A stretch of DNA of 64,000 nt from CAXSEF01 sp964236695 (GTDB lineage: Bacteria > Pseudomonadota > Alphaproteobacteria > Acetobacterales > Acetobacteraceae). The DNA lies in assembly GCA_964236695.1 (NCBI GenBank), contig CAXSFU010000011.1, forward strand, positions 1 to 64,000, in the 5' to 3' direction. A model generated the notes under the pieces. It saw only the letters and a program-made list of their open reading frames with translations. It was not told the origin of the DNA and ran no database searches. The position numbers were made by a program, and so were the translations under genes. Position 1 is the stretch's first letter. The number at the start of each line of letters is the position of its first letter. Positions 25,557 through 35,165 of the stretch are shown here, one piece after another.

Positions 25557-26825
25557 ATGACCGGCCACCTCTGGCTCCCCTACACCCAGATGAAGACCGC
25601 CCCGCCCCCGCTCCAGGTCGCCCGAACCCAGGGCGCCCGCATCGAGCTGGCCGACGGCCGCGTCCTGATCGACGGCATCGCCTCGTGGTGGACCGCCTGC
25701 CACGGCTATAACCACCCCCGCATCGCCGACGCCGTGCGCCGCCAGCTCGACCGCATGCCGCACGTCATGTTCGCCGGCCTGGTGCACGAGCCGGCCCTCG
25801 CCCTCGCCGACCGCCTGGTCGCGATGCTGGCGGGGCAGGGGAGCGCGCCGCGCCTGGACCGGGTGTTCTTCACCGAGTCCGGCTCCGTCGCCGTCGAGGT
25901 CGCGATGAAGATGGCCGTGCAGGCCAGCCTCAACCGCGGCCGCCGCCGCACCCGCTTCGTCTCGTTCCGCGACGGCTACCACGGCGACACCTTCGCCACG
26001 ATGTCGGTCTGCGACCCCGACGCCGGCATGCACAGGCACTTCGCCGGCGTCCTGCCCGCGCAAATCACCGCCGACCTGCCCCGCGACGCCGCCTCCGAGG
26101 CCGCCCTCGACGACCTGCTCGCCCGCCACGCCCACGAGGTCGCGGCGATCCTGGTCGAGCCGCTGGTGCAGGGCGCGGGCGGCATGGTTTTCCACGGGCC
26201 TGACACCCTGCGCCGCCTACGCCGCCTTGCCGACCGCCATGGCATCCTGCTGATCGCCGACGAGATCTTCACCGGCTTCGGCCGCACCGGCGCGATGTTC
26301 GCCTGCCACGCCGCCGGCATCGTCCCGGACATCCTGACCCTGTCCAAGGCCCTGACCGGCGGCACGCTGCCCCTGGCCGCCACCGTCGCCTCGGCGGAGG
26401 TGTTCGACGCGTTCTGGTCCGACGACCCCGGCGCCGCGCTGATGCACGGCCCGACCTACATGGCCAACCCGCTGGCCTGCGCCGCCGCCCTCGCCTCGCT
26501 GGAGCTGTTCGACTCCGAGCCCCGCCTCGCCCAGGTCGCGGCGATCTCGGCGGCCCTGGCGCGCGGCCTGGAACCCTGCCGCGCCCTGCCCGGCGTGCGC
26601 GACGTCCGCGTGCTCGGCGCCGTCGGCGTCGTCGAGCTCGCCCACGCGCCCGGGGCGCACGGCACCCCGGACCTCGACACCCTGCGCCAGCGTTTTGTCG
26701 CCGCCGGCGTGTGGCTGCGCCCGTTCGGCCGCATCGTCTACCTGACGCCGGCGTTCACCGTCACGGCGGCGGAGATCGACGCGCTGACCTCGGCCGTGCG
26801 GCAGGTGCTGTCCGGCGCCGTGTGA
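25557..26825 (+). CDS. bioA: Adenosylmethionine-8-amino-7-oxononanoate aminotransferase
   Basis: PLP class III aminotransferase that forms 7,8-diaminononanoate using SAM as amino donor. The 422-residue protein begins HLWLPYTQMKTAPPPL, the BioA start signature. It has the substrate motif ASWWTACHGYNHP, the Asp motif LLIADEIFTGFGRTG and the PLP lysine in LTLSKALTGGTLPL. The ATG at 25557 is preferred to TTG 25542. With bioB it makes the plus-strand half of the biotin cluster. bioC and bioH, needed for the pimeloyl precursor, are not in the window. Confidence 0.95.
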   Translation: MTGHLWLPYTQMKTAPPPLQVARTQGARIELADGRVLIDGIASWWTACHGYNHPRIADAVRRQLDRMPHVMFAGLVHEPALALADRLVAMLAGQGSAPRLDRVFFTESGSVAVEVAMKMAVQASLNRGRRRTRFVSFRDGYHGDTFATMSVCDPDAGMHRHFAGVLPAQITADLPRDAASEAALDDLLARHAHEVAAILVEPLVQGAGGMVFHGPDTLRRLRRLADRHGILLIADEIFTGFGRTGAMFACHAAGIVPDILTLSKALTGGTLPLAATVASAEVFDAFWSDDPGAALMHGPTYMANPLACAAALASLELFDSEPRLAQVAAISAALARGLEPCRALPGVRDVRVLGAVGVVELAHAPGAHGTPDLDTLRQRFVAAGVWLRPFGRIVYLTPAFTVTAAEIDALTSAVRQVLSGAV

Positions 26826-26838
26826 CAGGCCCGCCGGA

Positions 26839-26876
26839 TCGCGACCCGGCGGTGGACGAGAGGACCCGGGTCGCGA
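26839..26876 (+). terminator. Long-loop hairpin downstream of bioA
   Basis: 11-base arms TCGCGACCCGG and CCGGGTCGCGA separated by 16 bases, starting 14 bases after the bioA stop. No T-run; possibly an RNA 3'-end stabiliser or Rho-linked site. Confidence 0.45.
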
Positions 26877-26990
26877 CAGGGCGGGGCGCTATCCTCCCGG
26901 CAGGGCTGTCCGGCTCAGGCGCCGATCGTCCGGGCAACCCGCACCGGGCGTTCGCCGGGCATAACCGTGTACCGGCGGCCGGCAGGACAG

Positions 26991-27115
26991 GAAGGCCAGG
27001 GGCTCTGCCCCTGGACCTCGCCAAAGGCAAGCCTTTGGAGTCCACTTCTTGGGTTAAGCCGGTCCAGGGGCGGCTCGCCCTTGGCGGGTCTGGGCAGAGC
27101 CCAGCCTTGCTTGCC
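26991..27115. repeat. Family B intergenic repeat, copy B7
   Basis: GGCCAGGGGCTCTGCCCCTGG, CCAAAGGCAAGCCTTTGG and the right end GGGCAGAGCCCAGCCTTGCTT surround a short spacer. It lies between convergent bioA and the GGDEF gene; the rest of the 320-base gap carries the hairpin at 26839 and nothing else recognised. Confidence 0.8.
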
Positions 27116-27145
27116 TTAGCAGGCCAGGGCTTTCGGCAACTGGTA

Positions 27146-28279
<1,134 letters not shown>

Positions 28280-28397
28280 GTCGCGGTGCTCGCTTCGGAT
28301 CGAGGAGCCGTCATCCTATGATCCCCGCGGTTTCTGCCCGGTTAAGGGCGTGCGCCGCGCTCCCGGCCCCGCGCGAGGCTCGTGGCCGCGCCCCGGC

Positions 28398-28877
28398 CTA
28401 CTGCCCGATCGCCGGCAGCCCCGCGCCCACCGACGCGACCACGATCACCGCCAGGCCCAGCGCCAGATTCACCGTGACCAGCGTGCGCACCCTGCCCAGC
28501 AGCTCCGGCGTCGGCCGGATCGCCCGGCGCAGCCTGCGGTACGGCCCGAAGAACAGGAACAGGAACACCGCCGTCATCGCCAGCCCGAGCAGGTTCATCA
28601 CGTTGATCGACCAGTGCAGGTGCCCGAAGCCGCCATACGCGCCCAGCACCATCGCGTACCCCGTCACGATCGACAGCACGACGGCGTGCCACACCACCAG
28701 GAAGAACCGGCGCAGCGCGAGGAGGTGCACCTGCATCCGCGGCGCCGGGTCGAGCACCGACAGCGCCTTGCGCACCACCACCAGCGCATAGATCATCCCG
28801 CCCACCCAGGCCGCCATCGCGATCAGGTGGACGGCCAGCACCACGCCCCACAACGTGGACGAACTCACAGGGGTCAC
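28398..28877 (-). CDS. CopD-like integral membrane protein
   Basis: 159-residue protein with four hydrophobic segments: LWGVVLAVHLIAMAAWVGGMIYALVVV, FFLVVWHAVVLSIVTGYAMVLG, INVMNLLGLAMTAVFLFLFFG and LVTVNLALGLAVIVVASVG. The HLIAMAAWVGGM stretch is the hallmark of the CopD/HupE-like membrane family, some of which relate to copper or haem handling. The GTG at 28877 overlaps the stop of the ParA-like gene (GTGA) and has an AGGAG site inside that gene, so the two are translationally coupled. The specific function is not known. Confidence 0.8.
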   Translation of the reverse strand: MTPVSSSTLWGVVLAVHLIAMAAWVGGMIYALVVVRKALSVLDPAPRMQVHLLALRRFFLVVWHAVVLSIVTGYAMVLGAYGGFGHLHWSINVMNLLGLAMTAVFLFLFFGPYRRLRRAIRPTPELLGRVRTLVTVNLALGLAVIVVASVGAGLPAIGQ

Positions 28878-29533
28878 GGCAGGATCTCCTCGATGGCGGC
28901 GACCAGCGCCAGCAGCTCGACGCCGGCGGCGGAGCGCGGCCCGGTTTCGCTGACGCCCATACCCTGCGCGAAGGCCTGCGCATAGGCGGAGCGGCTGCCC
29001 AGCGCCGGCGTCACGAACGCCCACCCCCGCCGCGCCGCCTCCGCCTCCACGGCGGTCCGCAGCCGCGAACGCCCGGGCGCACGGTTCATCACCAGCCGCG
29101 CCGGCCGGCGCTCCGCCGCCGCCAGCGCCATCGTGCCCTCCGCCGCCCACAGGTCCGGCAGGCTCGGCTGCACCGGCACCAGCACCAGCGCCGCCCCGCG
29201 GACCGCGCGACGCGCGTCGGCGTCCACCTGCGGCGCGCTGTCCACCACGATGAGGTCGACCGCGCGCGCCATCCGCTCCAGCTCGTTGGCGAGCTTCCAC
29301 CCCGCCGCGTCGGAGCACAGGATCGCGCGCAGCCCCGCCGGCGCATCCTGCCCCCGGCGCGCCGGCGGCACGTGCGCCGCGCGCAGCGCGTGCCAGCGCG
29401 CCAGCGAGCGCTGCGGGTCGATGTCGATCACCCCCACCCTGCGCGTTTCCGCCCACGCCGCCGCCAGGTTCGCCACCAGCGTCGTCTTGCCGGCGCCGCC
29501 CTTCTGCTGGGCCACCGCGACCACCACCGCCAT
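28874..29533 (-). CDS. Orphan ParA/MinD-type ATPase
   Basis: 219-residue P-loop ATPase with the deviant Walker A motif QQKGGAGKTTLVANLA, switch I region IDIDPQRSLARW and Walker B VDLIVVDSAPQ. Proteins of this group position DNA, chemoreceptors or other cargo by ATP-driven surface binding. No ParB or centromere-like repeat is adjacent and it lacks the N-terminal DNA-binding extension of plasmid ParA, so it is not a clear partition system. It is coupled by GTGA overlap to a CopD-like membrane gene downstream and is divergent from nnrDE. The ATG at 29533 is the start. Confidence 0.85.
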   Translation of the reverse strand: MAVVVAVAQQKGGAGKTTLVANLAAAWAETRRVGVIDIDPQRSLARWHALRAAHVPPARRGQDAPAGLRAILCSDAAGWKLANELERMARAVDLIVVDSAPQVDADARRAVRGAALVLVPVQPSLPDLWAAEGTMALAAAERRPARLVMNRAPGRSRLRTAVEAEAARRGWAFVTPALGSRSAYAQAFAQGMGVSETGPRSAAGVELLALVAAIEEILP

Positions 29534-29660
29534 CGGCCGTCTCCCCGAACCCGCGCGCGCATCCGCCGAGCCTGCGCCCCGACCACGCCACGGCCAAGAG
29601 CCTCGCCCCGCCGCCGCCGTGATACGCTCGCCCGATCCACGCCCGCCGCAGGAGGACGAC

Positions 29661-31109
29661 GTGACCGCCCCAGCCGACCCCGCCTCCGCCCTCGCCCTGC
29701 CGACCCCGGAGCAGATGGGCCGCGCCGACCGCCTCGCCCCCGCCCACGGCGCCCCCGTCGCCACGCTGATGCAGGCCGCCGGCCGCGCCGTCGCCCGCGT
29801 CGCGATGGCCGCGCTGCGCCCGTGCCCGACCCTGGTGCTGTGCGGCCCGGGCAGCAACGGCGGCGACGGCACTGTCGCCGCCCGCCTGCTCGCCCGCGCC
29901 GGCTGGCCGGTCAGCCTCGCCGTCCTGGCCCCGCCCGCGCCCGGCAGCGACGCCGCGCACGCCGCCGCCCGCTGGCACGCCGGCCGCCACGGCCCGACCG
30001 TGCCCTTCGCTCCCGCCGAGGCCCGCCGCGCCGCCCTGGTGATCGACGCCGTGTTCGGCGCCGGCCTGTCCCGCGACCTCGACCCGCTCGTCTCGGACAC
30101 CCTGGCCGCCGCGTCCCGCGTGCTCGCCGTGGACGTGCCCAGCGGCCTGGACGGCGCCACCGGCCTCCCGCGCGGCCGCGTCGCCCCCGCCTGGCGCACC
30201 GTGACCTTCGTGCGCGCCAAGCCCGGCCACCTGCTGCTGCCCGGCCGCGCCCTGTGCGGCACGCTCCACGTCGCCGACATCGGCTTGCCCGACGCCGCCC
30301 TCGCCGCAGCGCTGGGCCACGGCCCGCGCGCCTGGCGCAACGCCCCCGGCCTGTGGCGCGTGCCCACGCTCGGCGCCGAAGACCACAAGTACACCCGCGG
30401 CCACGTCACCGTGCTCGGCGGCGCCGCGATGACCGGGGCCGCCCGCCTCGCCGCCGCCGCCGCCCGCCACGGCGGCGCCGGCCTCGTCACCCTGGCCGCG
30501 AGCGGCAGCGCCGGCACCTACCGCGCCGGCCCCCCCGGCCTGATCGTCAGCGAGGCCCCGCTGCCCGACCTGCTCGACGACCCGCGCCGCAACGCCTGGG
30601 TGTGCGGCCCCGGCCTCGGCCACGACGAGGCCGCCCGCGCCCTGCCGCTGCTGCTCCCCGCCGGCCGCGAGGTCGTGGTGGACGCCGACGCCCTGACCGC
30701 CTGCGCCGGCCACCCCGAGCGGCTGCGCGGCGCCGCCATCCTCACCCCCCACGCCGGCGAGTTCGCCCGCGTGTTCGGGCCGCCCGGCCCAGACCGCGTC
30801 GCCGCCGTGCGCGCCGCCGCGGCGCTCACCGGCGCCGTGGTCCTGCTCAAGGGCAGCGACACGGTCGTCGCCAGCCCCGACGGCCGCGTCGCCATCAACG
30901 ACAGCGCGCCCCCCTGGCTCGCCACCGCCGGCTCCGGCGACGTCCTGTCCGGTCTCGCGGCCTCCCTGCTGGGCCAGGGCATGGCCCGCTTCGAGGCCGC
31001 CTGCGCGGCGGTCTGGCTGCACGGCCGCGCCGGCGCGCTGGCGGGGCAGGGGATGCTGGCCGAGGACCTGCTCGGGCACATCGCGCCTGCGCTCGCCGAA
31101 GCAAGGTAA
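29661..31109 (+). CDS. nnr: Bifunctional NAD(P)H-hydrate epimerase / ADP-dependent dehydratase
   Basis: Repairs damaged NAD(P)H hydrates. The 482-residue protein has the YjeF_N epimerase domain (residues 1-210; GPGSNGGDGTVAARLLARAGW, DAVFGAGLSRDL, LAVDVPSGLDG) and the C-terminal ribokinase-like dehydratase domain (about 220-482; HKYTRGHVTVLGG, VDADALTACAG, ILTPHAGEFARVFG, LATAGSGDVLSG). The GTG at 29661 has an excellent AGGAGG site seven bases upstream. The stop codon TAA lies within the terminal GCAAGGTAAGGCC of repeat B8. Confidence 0.94.
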   Translation: MTAPADPASALALPTPEQMGRADRLAPAHGAPVATLMQAAGRAVARVAMAALRPCPTLVLCGPGSNGGDGTVAARLLARAGWPVSLAVLAPPAPGSDAAHAAARWHAGRHGPTVPFAPAEARRAALVIDAVFGAGLSRDLDPLVSDTLAAASRVLAVDVPSGLDGATGLPRGRVAPAWRTVTFVRAKPGHLLLPGRALCGTLHVADIGLPDAALAAALGHGPRAWRNAPGLWRVPTLGAEDHKYTRGHVTVLGGAAMTGAARLAAAAARHGGAGLVTLAASGSAGTYRAGPPGLIVSEAPLPDLLDDPRRNAWVCGPGLGHDEAARALPLLLPAGREVVVDADALTACAGHPERLRGAAILTPHAGEFARVFGPPGPDRVAAVRAAAALTGAVVLLKGSDTVVASPDGRVAINDSAPPWLATAGSGDVLSGLAASLLGQGMARFEAACAAVWLHGRAGALAGQGMLAEDLLGHIAPALAEAR

Positions 31110-31272
31110 GGCCAGGGCTCTGCCCTGGACCCGCCAGGGGCAGCGCCCCTGGACCTGCCTCCAATAGGGTCTTCCGGCACCGTGCCTCGCAGCGTGCCGC
31201 AGGCCCAAAGTCGAGGTTTCCAAAGGCTCGCCTTTGGCGGGGTCCAGGGGCAGAGCCCCTGGCCTTGCTTCC
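31104..31272. repeat. Family B intergenic repeat, copy B8 (stop codon inside terminus)
   Basis: Both termini are present: AAGGCCAGGGCTCTGCCCTG with ACCCGCCA at the left, and TGGCGGGGTCCAGGGGCAGA ending in GGCCTTGC at the right. Internal CAGGGGC/GCCCCTG and CCAAAGGC palindromes. The left terminus encloses the TAA stop of the Nnr gene. Confidence 0.85.
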
Positions 31273-31343
31273 TTGGCCTCCACGACCCTCGACTTTCCCC
31301 GGTCGACGCCACATTTTGCACAGCAGTTGACGGAGATCGCCCC

Positions 31344-32060
31344 ATGACGTCCCACCCGACCCAGCGCTGGTCCACGCACGCCTCGCACGCCGCCCTGCGC
31401 GTCCGCGGCGACGACGAGGACCCCGACGCCCCCGATCCCGACAGCCCCGACGTCCCCGAGCCCCAGGGCCCGGAGAAGAAGGAGCCGGACGACAACAAGA
31501 CGATGGCCTCCCCGGTCAACGAGCTGGAGCTGCGCCTGTTCAACCAGCGCAAGGTGCTGGTGTTCGGCGCGATCAACGACCGCCTGGCGCGCGACGTCAC
31601 CGGCCGCCTGCTCGCGCTGGCCGGCGCGTCGTCCGAGCCGATCGACGTCTACATCAACTCGCCCGGCGGCCATGTCGAGAGCGGCGACACCATCCACGAC
31701 ATGATCCGCTTCGTCGACGCCGAGGCGCCGGTGCGCGTCATCGGCACCGGCTGGGTCGCCAGTGCCGGCGCCCTGATCTTCCTCGCCGGGCAGAAGGAGC
31801 GCCGCTACTGCCTGCCCAACACCCGCTTCCTGCTGCACCAGCCGATGGGCGGCGTCCGTGGGCCTGCCACCGACATCAAGATCGAGGCGCAGGAGATCAT
31901 CAAGATGCGCGAGCGCCTCAACCGCCTGATCGCGCGCGAGACCGGACAGACCTACGAGAAGGTCTGCAAGGACACCGATCGCAACTACTGGATGGGCGCA
32001 GAGGAGGCCATCGCCTACGGGATGATGTCGCGCGTCGTCGCCAGCGCCAAGGAGCTCTGA
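31344..32060 (+). CDS. ClpP-family serine protease paralogue with Asn in place of catalytic Asp
   Basis: 238-residue ClpP-like protein. Residues 1-55 are an acidic Asp/Pro-rich extension not found in housekeeping ClpP. The ClpP core follows, with INSPGG, GWVASAGALIFLAG (Ser140) and FLLHQPMGG (His165). The third triad position falls at residue 214, which is Asn (TDRNYWMGAEEA, where typical ClpP reads TDRDxF). Spacings Ser-His 25 and His-Asn 49 equal those of E. coli ClpP. Listeria ClpP1 has the same Asp-to-Asn change and works mainly in mixed rings. No clpX or clpA is adjacent, so this may be a second, specialised subunit. ATG at 31344. Confidence 0.9.
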   Translation: MTSHPTQRWSTHASHAALRVRGDDEDPDAPDPDSPDVPEPQGPEKKEPDDNKTMASPVNELELRLFNQRKVLVFGAINDRLARDVTGRLLALAGASSEPIDVYINSPGGHVESGDTIHDMIRFVDAEAPVRVIGTGWVASAGALIFLAGQKERRYCLPNTRFLLHQPMGGVRGPATDIKIEAQEIIKMRERLNRLIARETGQTYEKVCKDTDRNYWMGAEEAIAYGMMSRVVASAKEL

Positions 32061-32169
32061 GCGGCTGCGCCGGCCGGGTCGCCCCGCCCGTCCGGCGTGC
32101 CGTCGCGGCGGTTGACGCTCCACCGTCGCCGGGGCACGAAGACGGCGTTGGTTTCCGGGGAGTCACGCC

Positions 32170-32559
32170 ATGCGCCATGCCGCTGTTCTGCTGATCATGG
32201 CCGCCATGTCGCTCGCGGGCTGCTCGCTGTTCAGCTCGGCACCGCCCACCTACAACGTGTTCTTCGGCGACCGCAGCGCCCGCATCGACGACGCGGCCCG
32301 CACCACCCTCGTCGAGGCGGCCCGGGTCGCCAATGCCCACCCCTCCCAGCGGGTGACGCTCGACGGCTATGCCGACGCCAAGAGCGTCGACGCCGCACGG
32401 GCCAGGGAGCTGGCCGGCCAGCGCGTGGACGCGGTGTCAGAGGCTCTGACCAGCGTGGGCGTCAACGCCGCCCGTATCGTGCGCGCGCCCTACACCGCCG
32501 ATCCGCAGGTGGACTCCGGCGTCGCGAGCCGCCGCGTCGAGATCGACATCGGCCACTGA
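32170..32559 (+). CDS. OmpA-family lipoprotein (small)
   Basis: 129 residues: a lipoprotein signal peptide with lipobox MSLAGCSLF, then a compact OmpA C-terminal-like domain (about residues 35-128) with RVTLDGYADAKSVDAARARELAGQRVDAV and ending SRRVEIDIGH. Such domains bind peptidoglycan meso-diaminopimelate non-covalently, so it is probably an outer-membrane lipoprotein that tethers to the wall. The peptide-binding motif is shortened relative to Pal. The ATG at 32170 is the start. Confidence 0.85.
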   Translation: MRHAAVLLIMAAMSLAGCSLFSSAPPTYNVFFGDRSARIDDAARTTLVEAARVANAHPSQRVTLDGYADAKSVDAARARELAGQRVDAVSEALTSVGVNAARIVRAPYTADPQVDSGVASRRVEIDIGH

Positions 32560-32570
32560 CCTCCGGGAAA

Positions 32571-32696
32571 GGCAGGGTCGAGGCTCTTCTTCAAACTCCG
32601 CCAAAGGCAAGCCTTTGGAATCCGCTTTCTAAGTCAAGGGATCAAAGGGTCCTCGGACCCTTTGCGGGTCCAGGGCAGAGCCCTGGCCTTGCTTCG
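32571..32696. repeat. Family B intergenic repeat, copy B9
   Basis: CCAAAGGCAAGCCTTTGG and AAAGGGTCCTCGGACCCTTT palindromes, ending CCAGGGCAGAGCCCTGGCCTT. The right terminus is complete; the left one is diverged (GTCGAGGCTCTTCTTC). Confidence 0.75.
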
Positions 32697-32737
32697 CCCC
32701 CCTGTCCCCGCCGCCCCGCGCCTGCGATGATGCCCCC

Positions 32738-34618
32738 ATGAGCGCCCCCGCCTTCCAGCCGAGCCCGCCGCGCGACCCCGACTCCGTGCTCGCCCGCGTG
32801 TTCGGCTTCCCCGCCTTCCGCGGCCTGCAGCGCGACGCCGTGATGCACGTCACCGGCGGCGGCGACGCCCTCGTGCTGATGCCCACCGGCGGCGGCAAGT
32901 CCGTCTGCTATCAGGTCCCCGCGCTGTGCCGCGAGGGCACCGCCGTCGTCATCTCCCCCCTGATCGCGCTGATGGACGACCAGGTCGCCGCCCTGCGCCA
33001 GCTCGGCATCCGCGCCGGCGCCCTGCACTCCGAGCTCGACCCGGACGAGGCGCGCGAGACCTCCCGTGCGCTGGCCGACGGCACGCTGGACCTGCTCTAC
33101 GTCTCGCCCGAGCGCCTGCTGTCCGGCGCCACCCTGGATCGCCTGTCGCGCATCGAGATCGCCCTCGTCGCGATCGACGAGGCGCACTGCGTGTCCGCCT
33201 GGGGCCACGAGTTCCGCCCCGAGTACCGCGCGCTCGCCGGCCTGCGCAGGCGCTTTCCCGGCGTGCCCCGCGTGGCGCTGACCGCGACCGCCGACCCGCG
33301 CACCCGCGCCGACATCCTCGCCAACCTCGACATGAACGACGCGGCCGTGTTCGCCGCCAGCTTCCACCGCGGCAACCTGCACATCGCGGCCCACGCCAAG
33401 TCGTCCGAAGCCCAGCAGCTCGCCGGCTTCCTGTCCCGCCACCCCGGCCAGGCCGGCATTGTCTACTGCGGCAGCCGCAACAAGACCGAGCGCACCGCCG
33501 CCCGACTGATGCAGGACGGCCGCGTCGCCATCCCGTTCCACGCCGGCCTGTCGCCGATCGAGAAGCGCGCCGGCCTGACCCGCTTCCGCTCCGGCGAGCC
33601 GGTGGTGATCTGCGCCACCATCGCCTTCGGCATGGGCATCGACCGCCCGGACGTGCGCTTCGTCGCCCACCTCGACATGCCCGACAGCCCGGAGTCCTAC
33701 TACCAGCAGATCGGCCGCGCCGGCCGCGACGGCGAGCGCGCCGACACCCTGCTGCTCTACGGCGGCGAGGACATCGCCCGCGCCCGCCACTGGCTCGCCC
33801 AGTCCCAGGCGTCCGAGCAGCAGCGCGAGGTGATGCGCGTCCGCCTGGAAATGATGATCGCCCTGTCAGAGACCACCGCCTGCCGCACCCGCGCCCTGCT
33901 CGGCTGCTTCGGCGAGGCCATGGCCGCCGACTGCGGCCACTGCGACAACTGCCGCAACCCGATCAGGATGTTCGACGGCACCGAGGCCGCCCGCAAGGCG
34001 CTGTCCGCGGTGTACAAGACCGGCCAGCGCTTCGGCGCGCTCCACGTCGTCAGCGTGCTGCGCGGCCAGAAGACCGACATGATCGAGAAGTGCGGCCACG
34101 ACTCGCTGACGGTGTTCGGCATCGGCCGCGACGGGAGCGTGGGCTTCTGGCGCGGCGTGATCCGCCAGCTCCTCGCCCGCGGCGCCCTGCGCAGCGTCAG
34201 CCTCGACAACGGCGGCACCACCCTCGCCCTCGACCCCGAGACCGCCCGCCCGATCCTGCGCGGCGAGCAGCAGGTCATGCTGCGCGAGGAGGACGCTCCC
34301 GCGGACCCAATGCTGGAAGGCCGCCGGCGCGACGGGCGACGCGCGTCCGGCGGCGACGCCAGGCCTCGCGCCGCCTTCTCCGGCGCGTCCGACGACCAGG
34401 GCCCGTCCGGTCCGTTCGACGCCCTGCGCGCCTGGCGCACCGACGCGGCCCGCAGCCAGTCCGTGCCGCCCTACGTGATCTTCAACGACGCCGTGCTGCG
34501 CGACATCGCCGCCGTGCGCCCGGGCACGCTGGACGAGCTGGGCAGGATCAAGGGCGTCGGAGCCTACAAGCTGGAGCACTACGGCGCCGACGTCCTGCGC
34601 ATCCTCGGCGAACGGTAG
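32738..34618 (+). CDS. recQ: ATP-dependent DNA helicase RecQ
   Basis: 3'-5' helicase of recombination and fork repair. 626 residues with all RecQ parts: Walker A TGGGKSVCYQ (residues 51-55 for GGGKS), DEAH-type box IDEAHCVSAWGHEF, motif VI QQIGRAGRDGE, and the RecQ-C zinc site with cysteines in CRTRALLGCFG and CGHCDNC. A winged helix and a C-terminal HRDC domain follow (VLRDIAAVRPGTLDELGRIKGVG). The ATG at 32738 is supported by homology starting at DSVLARVFGFPAFRGLQRD. Confidence 0.96.
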   Translation: MSAPAFQPSPPRDPDSVLARVFGFPAFRGLQRDAVMHVTGGGDALVLMPTGGGKSVCYQVPALCREGTAVVISPLIALMDDQVAALRQLGIRAGALHSELDPDEARETSRALADGTLDLLYVSPERLLSGATLDRLSRIEIALVAIDEAHCVSAWGHEFRPEYRALAGLRRRFPGVPRVALTATADPRTRADILANLDMNDAAVFAASFHRGNLHIAAHAKSSEAQQLAGFLSRHPGQAGIVYCGSRNKTERTAARLMQDGRVAIPFHAGLSPIEKRAGLTRFRSGEPVVICATIAFGMGIDRPDVRFVAHLDMPDSPESYYQQIGRAGRDGERADTLLLYGGEDIARARHWLAQSQASEQQREVMRVRLEMMIALSETTACRTRALLGCFGEAMAADCGHCDNCRNPIRMFDGTEAARKALSAVYKTGQRFGALHVVSVLRGQKTDMIEKCGHDSLTVFGIGRDGSVGFWRGVIRQLLARGALRSVSLDNGGTTLALDPETARPILRGEQQVMLREEDAPADPMLEGRRRDGRRASGGDARPRAAFSGASDDQGPSGPFDALRAWRTDAARSQSVPPYVIFNDAVLRDIAAVRPGTLDELGRIKGVGAYKLEHYGADVLRILGER

Positions 34619-34654
34619 CAATCAGAAACCCCGCCCCAAGGACTCCTCTTTCCG

Positions 34655-34772
34655 AATGCCGGTCCAGGGGCGGCTCCCTGCTGTGGCTTTTCCAACGATC
34701 CAGGCGGATCGTCGGAACCTTCGGCCACCTCCGCCTGGCGGGTCCGGGCAGAGTCCGGCCTTGCTTCCTTGC
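34655..34772. repeat. Family B intergenic repeat, copy B10
   Basis: Contains the AACGATCC/GGATCGT hairpin also seen in B1 at position 1, with TGGCGGGTCCGGGCAGAGTC and CGGCCTTGCTT at the right. It begins about 35 bases after the recQ stop. Confidence 0.75.
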
Positions 34773-34816
34773 TCCACCCCCGGGGAACACACGCCCTCCC
34801 CCGGCGTTTCCCGTCC

Positions 34817-35155
34817 ATGGCACAGCGCAAGAACTCCCTCTGGTTCACCATCCTCGGCCTCGGCTTCGCCGTCGCCGGCACCGACAAGGTGTTCTCGCAG
34901 CGCGGCTACGAGGGCATGTTCCGCAACTGGGGCTGGACCGAGGACCAGATGCGCGCCCTCGGCGCCGCCGAGATCATCGGCGGCCTGCTGGTCGCCCCCC
35001 GCGCCACCCGCGTCCTCGGCAGCGCCCTGCTGATCGCCGCCTCCTCCGCCGTGCTCAGCGAGGAGTTGCGCCACGGCGAGTCCCGCCACGCCGCGCCCCG
35101 CCTCGCCCTGCTGCTCGCGGCCGCCACGGCCCTGCTGCCCCGCGCCGCCCGATAG
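34817..35155 (+). CDS. DoxX-like small membrane protein, copy 1
   Basis: 112 residues, four hydrophobic helices (FTILGLGFAVAGTDKVFS, ALGAAEIIGGLLVA, VLGSALLIAASSAVLSEELR, LALLLAAATALL). The pattern GLGFxxAGxxK at helix 1 followed by WGW is typical of the DoxX-like family, of unknown biochemical role. The ATG at 34817 is the start. A paralogue follows 10 bases later. Confidence 0.75.
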   Translation: MAQRKNSLWFTILGLGFAVAGTDKVFSQRGYEGMFRNWGWTEDQMRALGAAEIIGGLLVAPRATRVLGSALLIAASSAVLSEELRHGESRHAAPRLALLLAAATALLPRAAR

Positions 35156-35165
35156 GACCCGGCCG

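Noticed and set aside
28874..29533. ParA of a plasmid or chromosome partition locus
   Set aside because: No ParB partner or parS-like site nearby and the protein lacks the usual N-terminal extension.
28398..32123. 1241-residue minus-strand ORF
   Set aside because: Only its last part (CopD-like) is real; the rest is antisense to nnr and the ClpP-like gene and crosses repeat B8.
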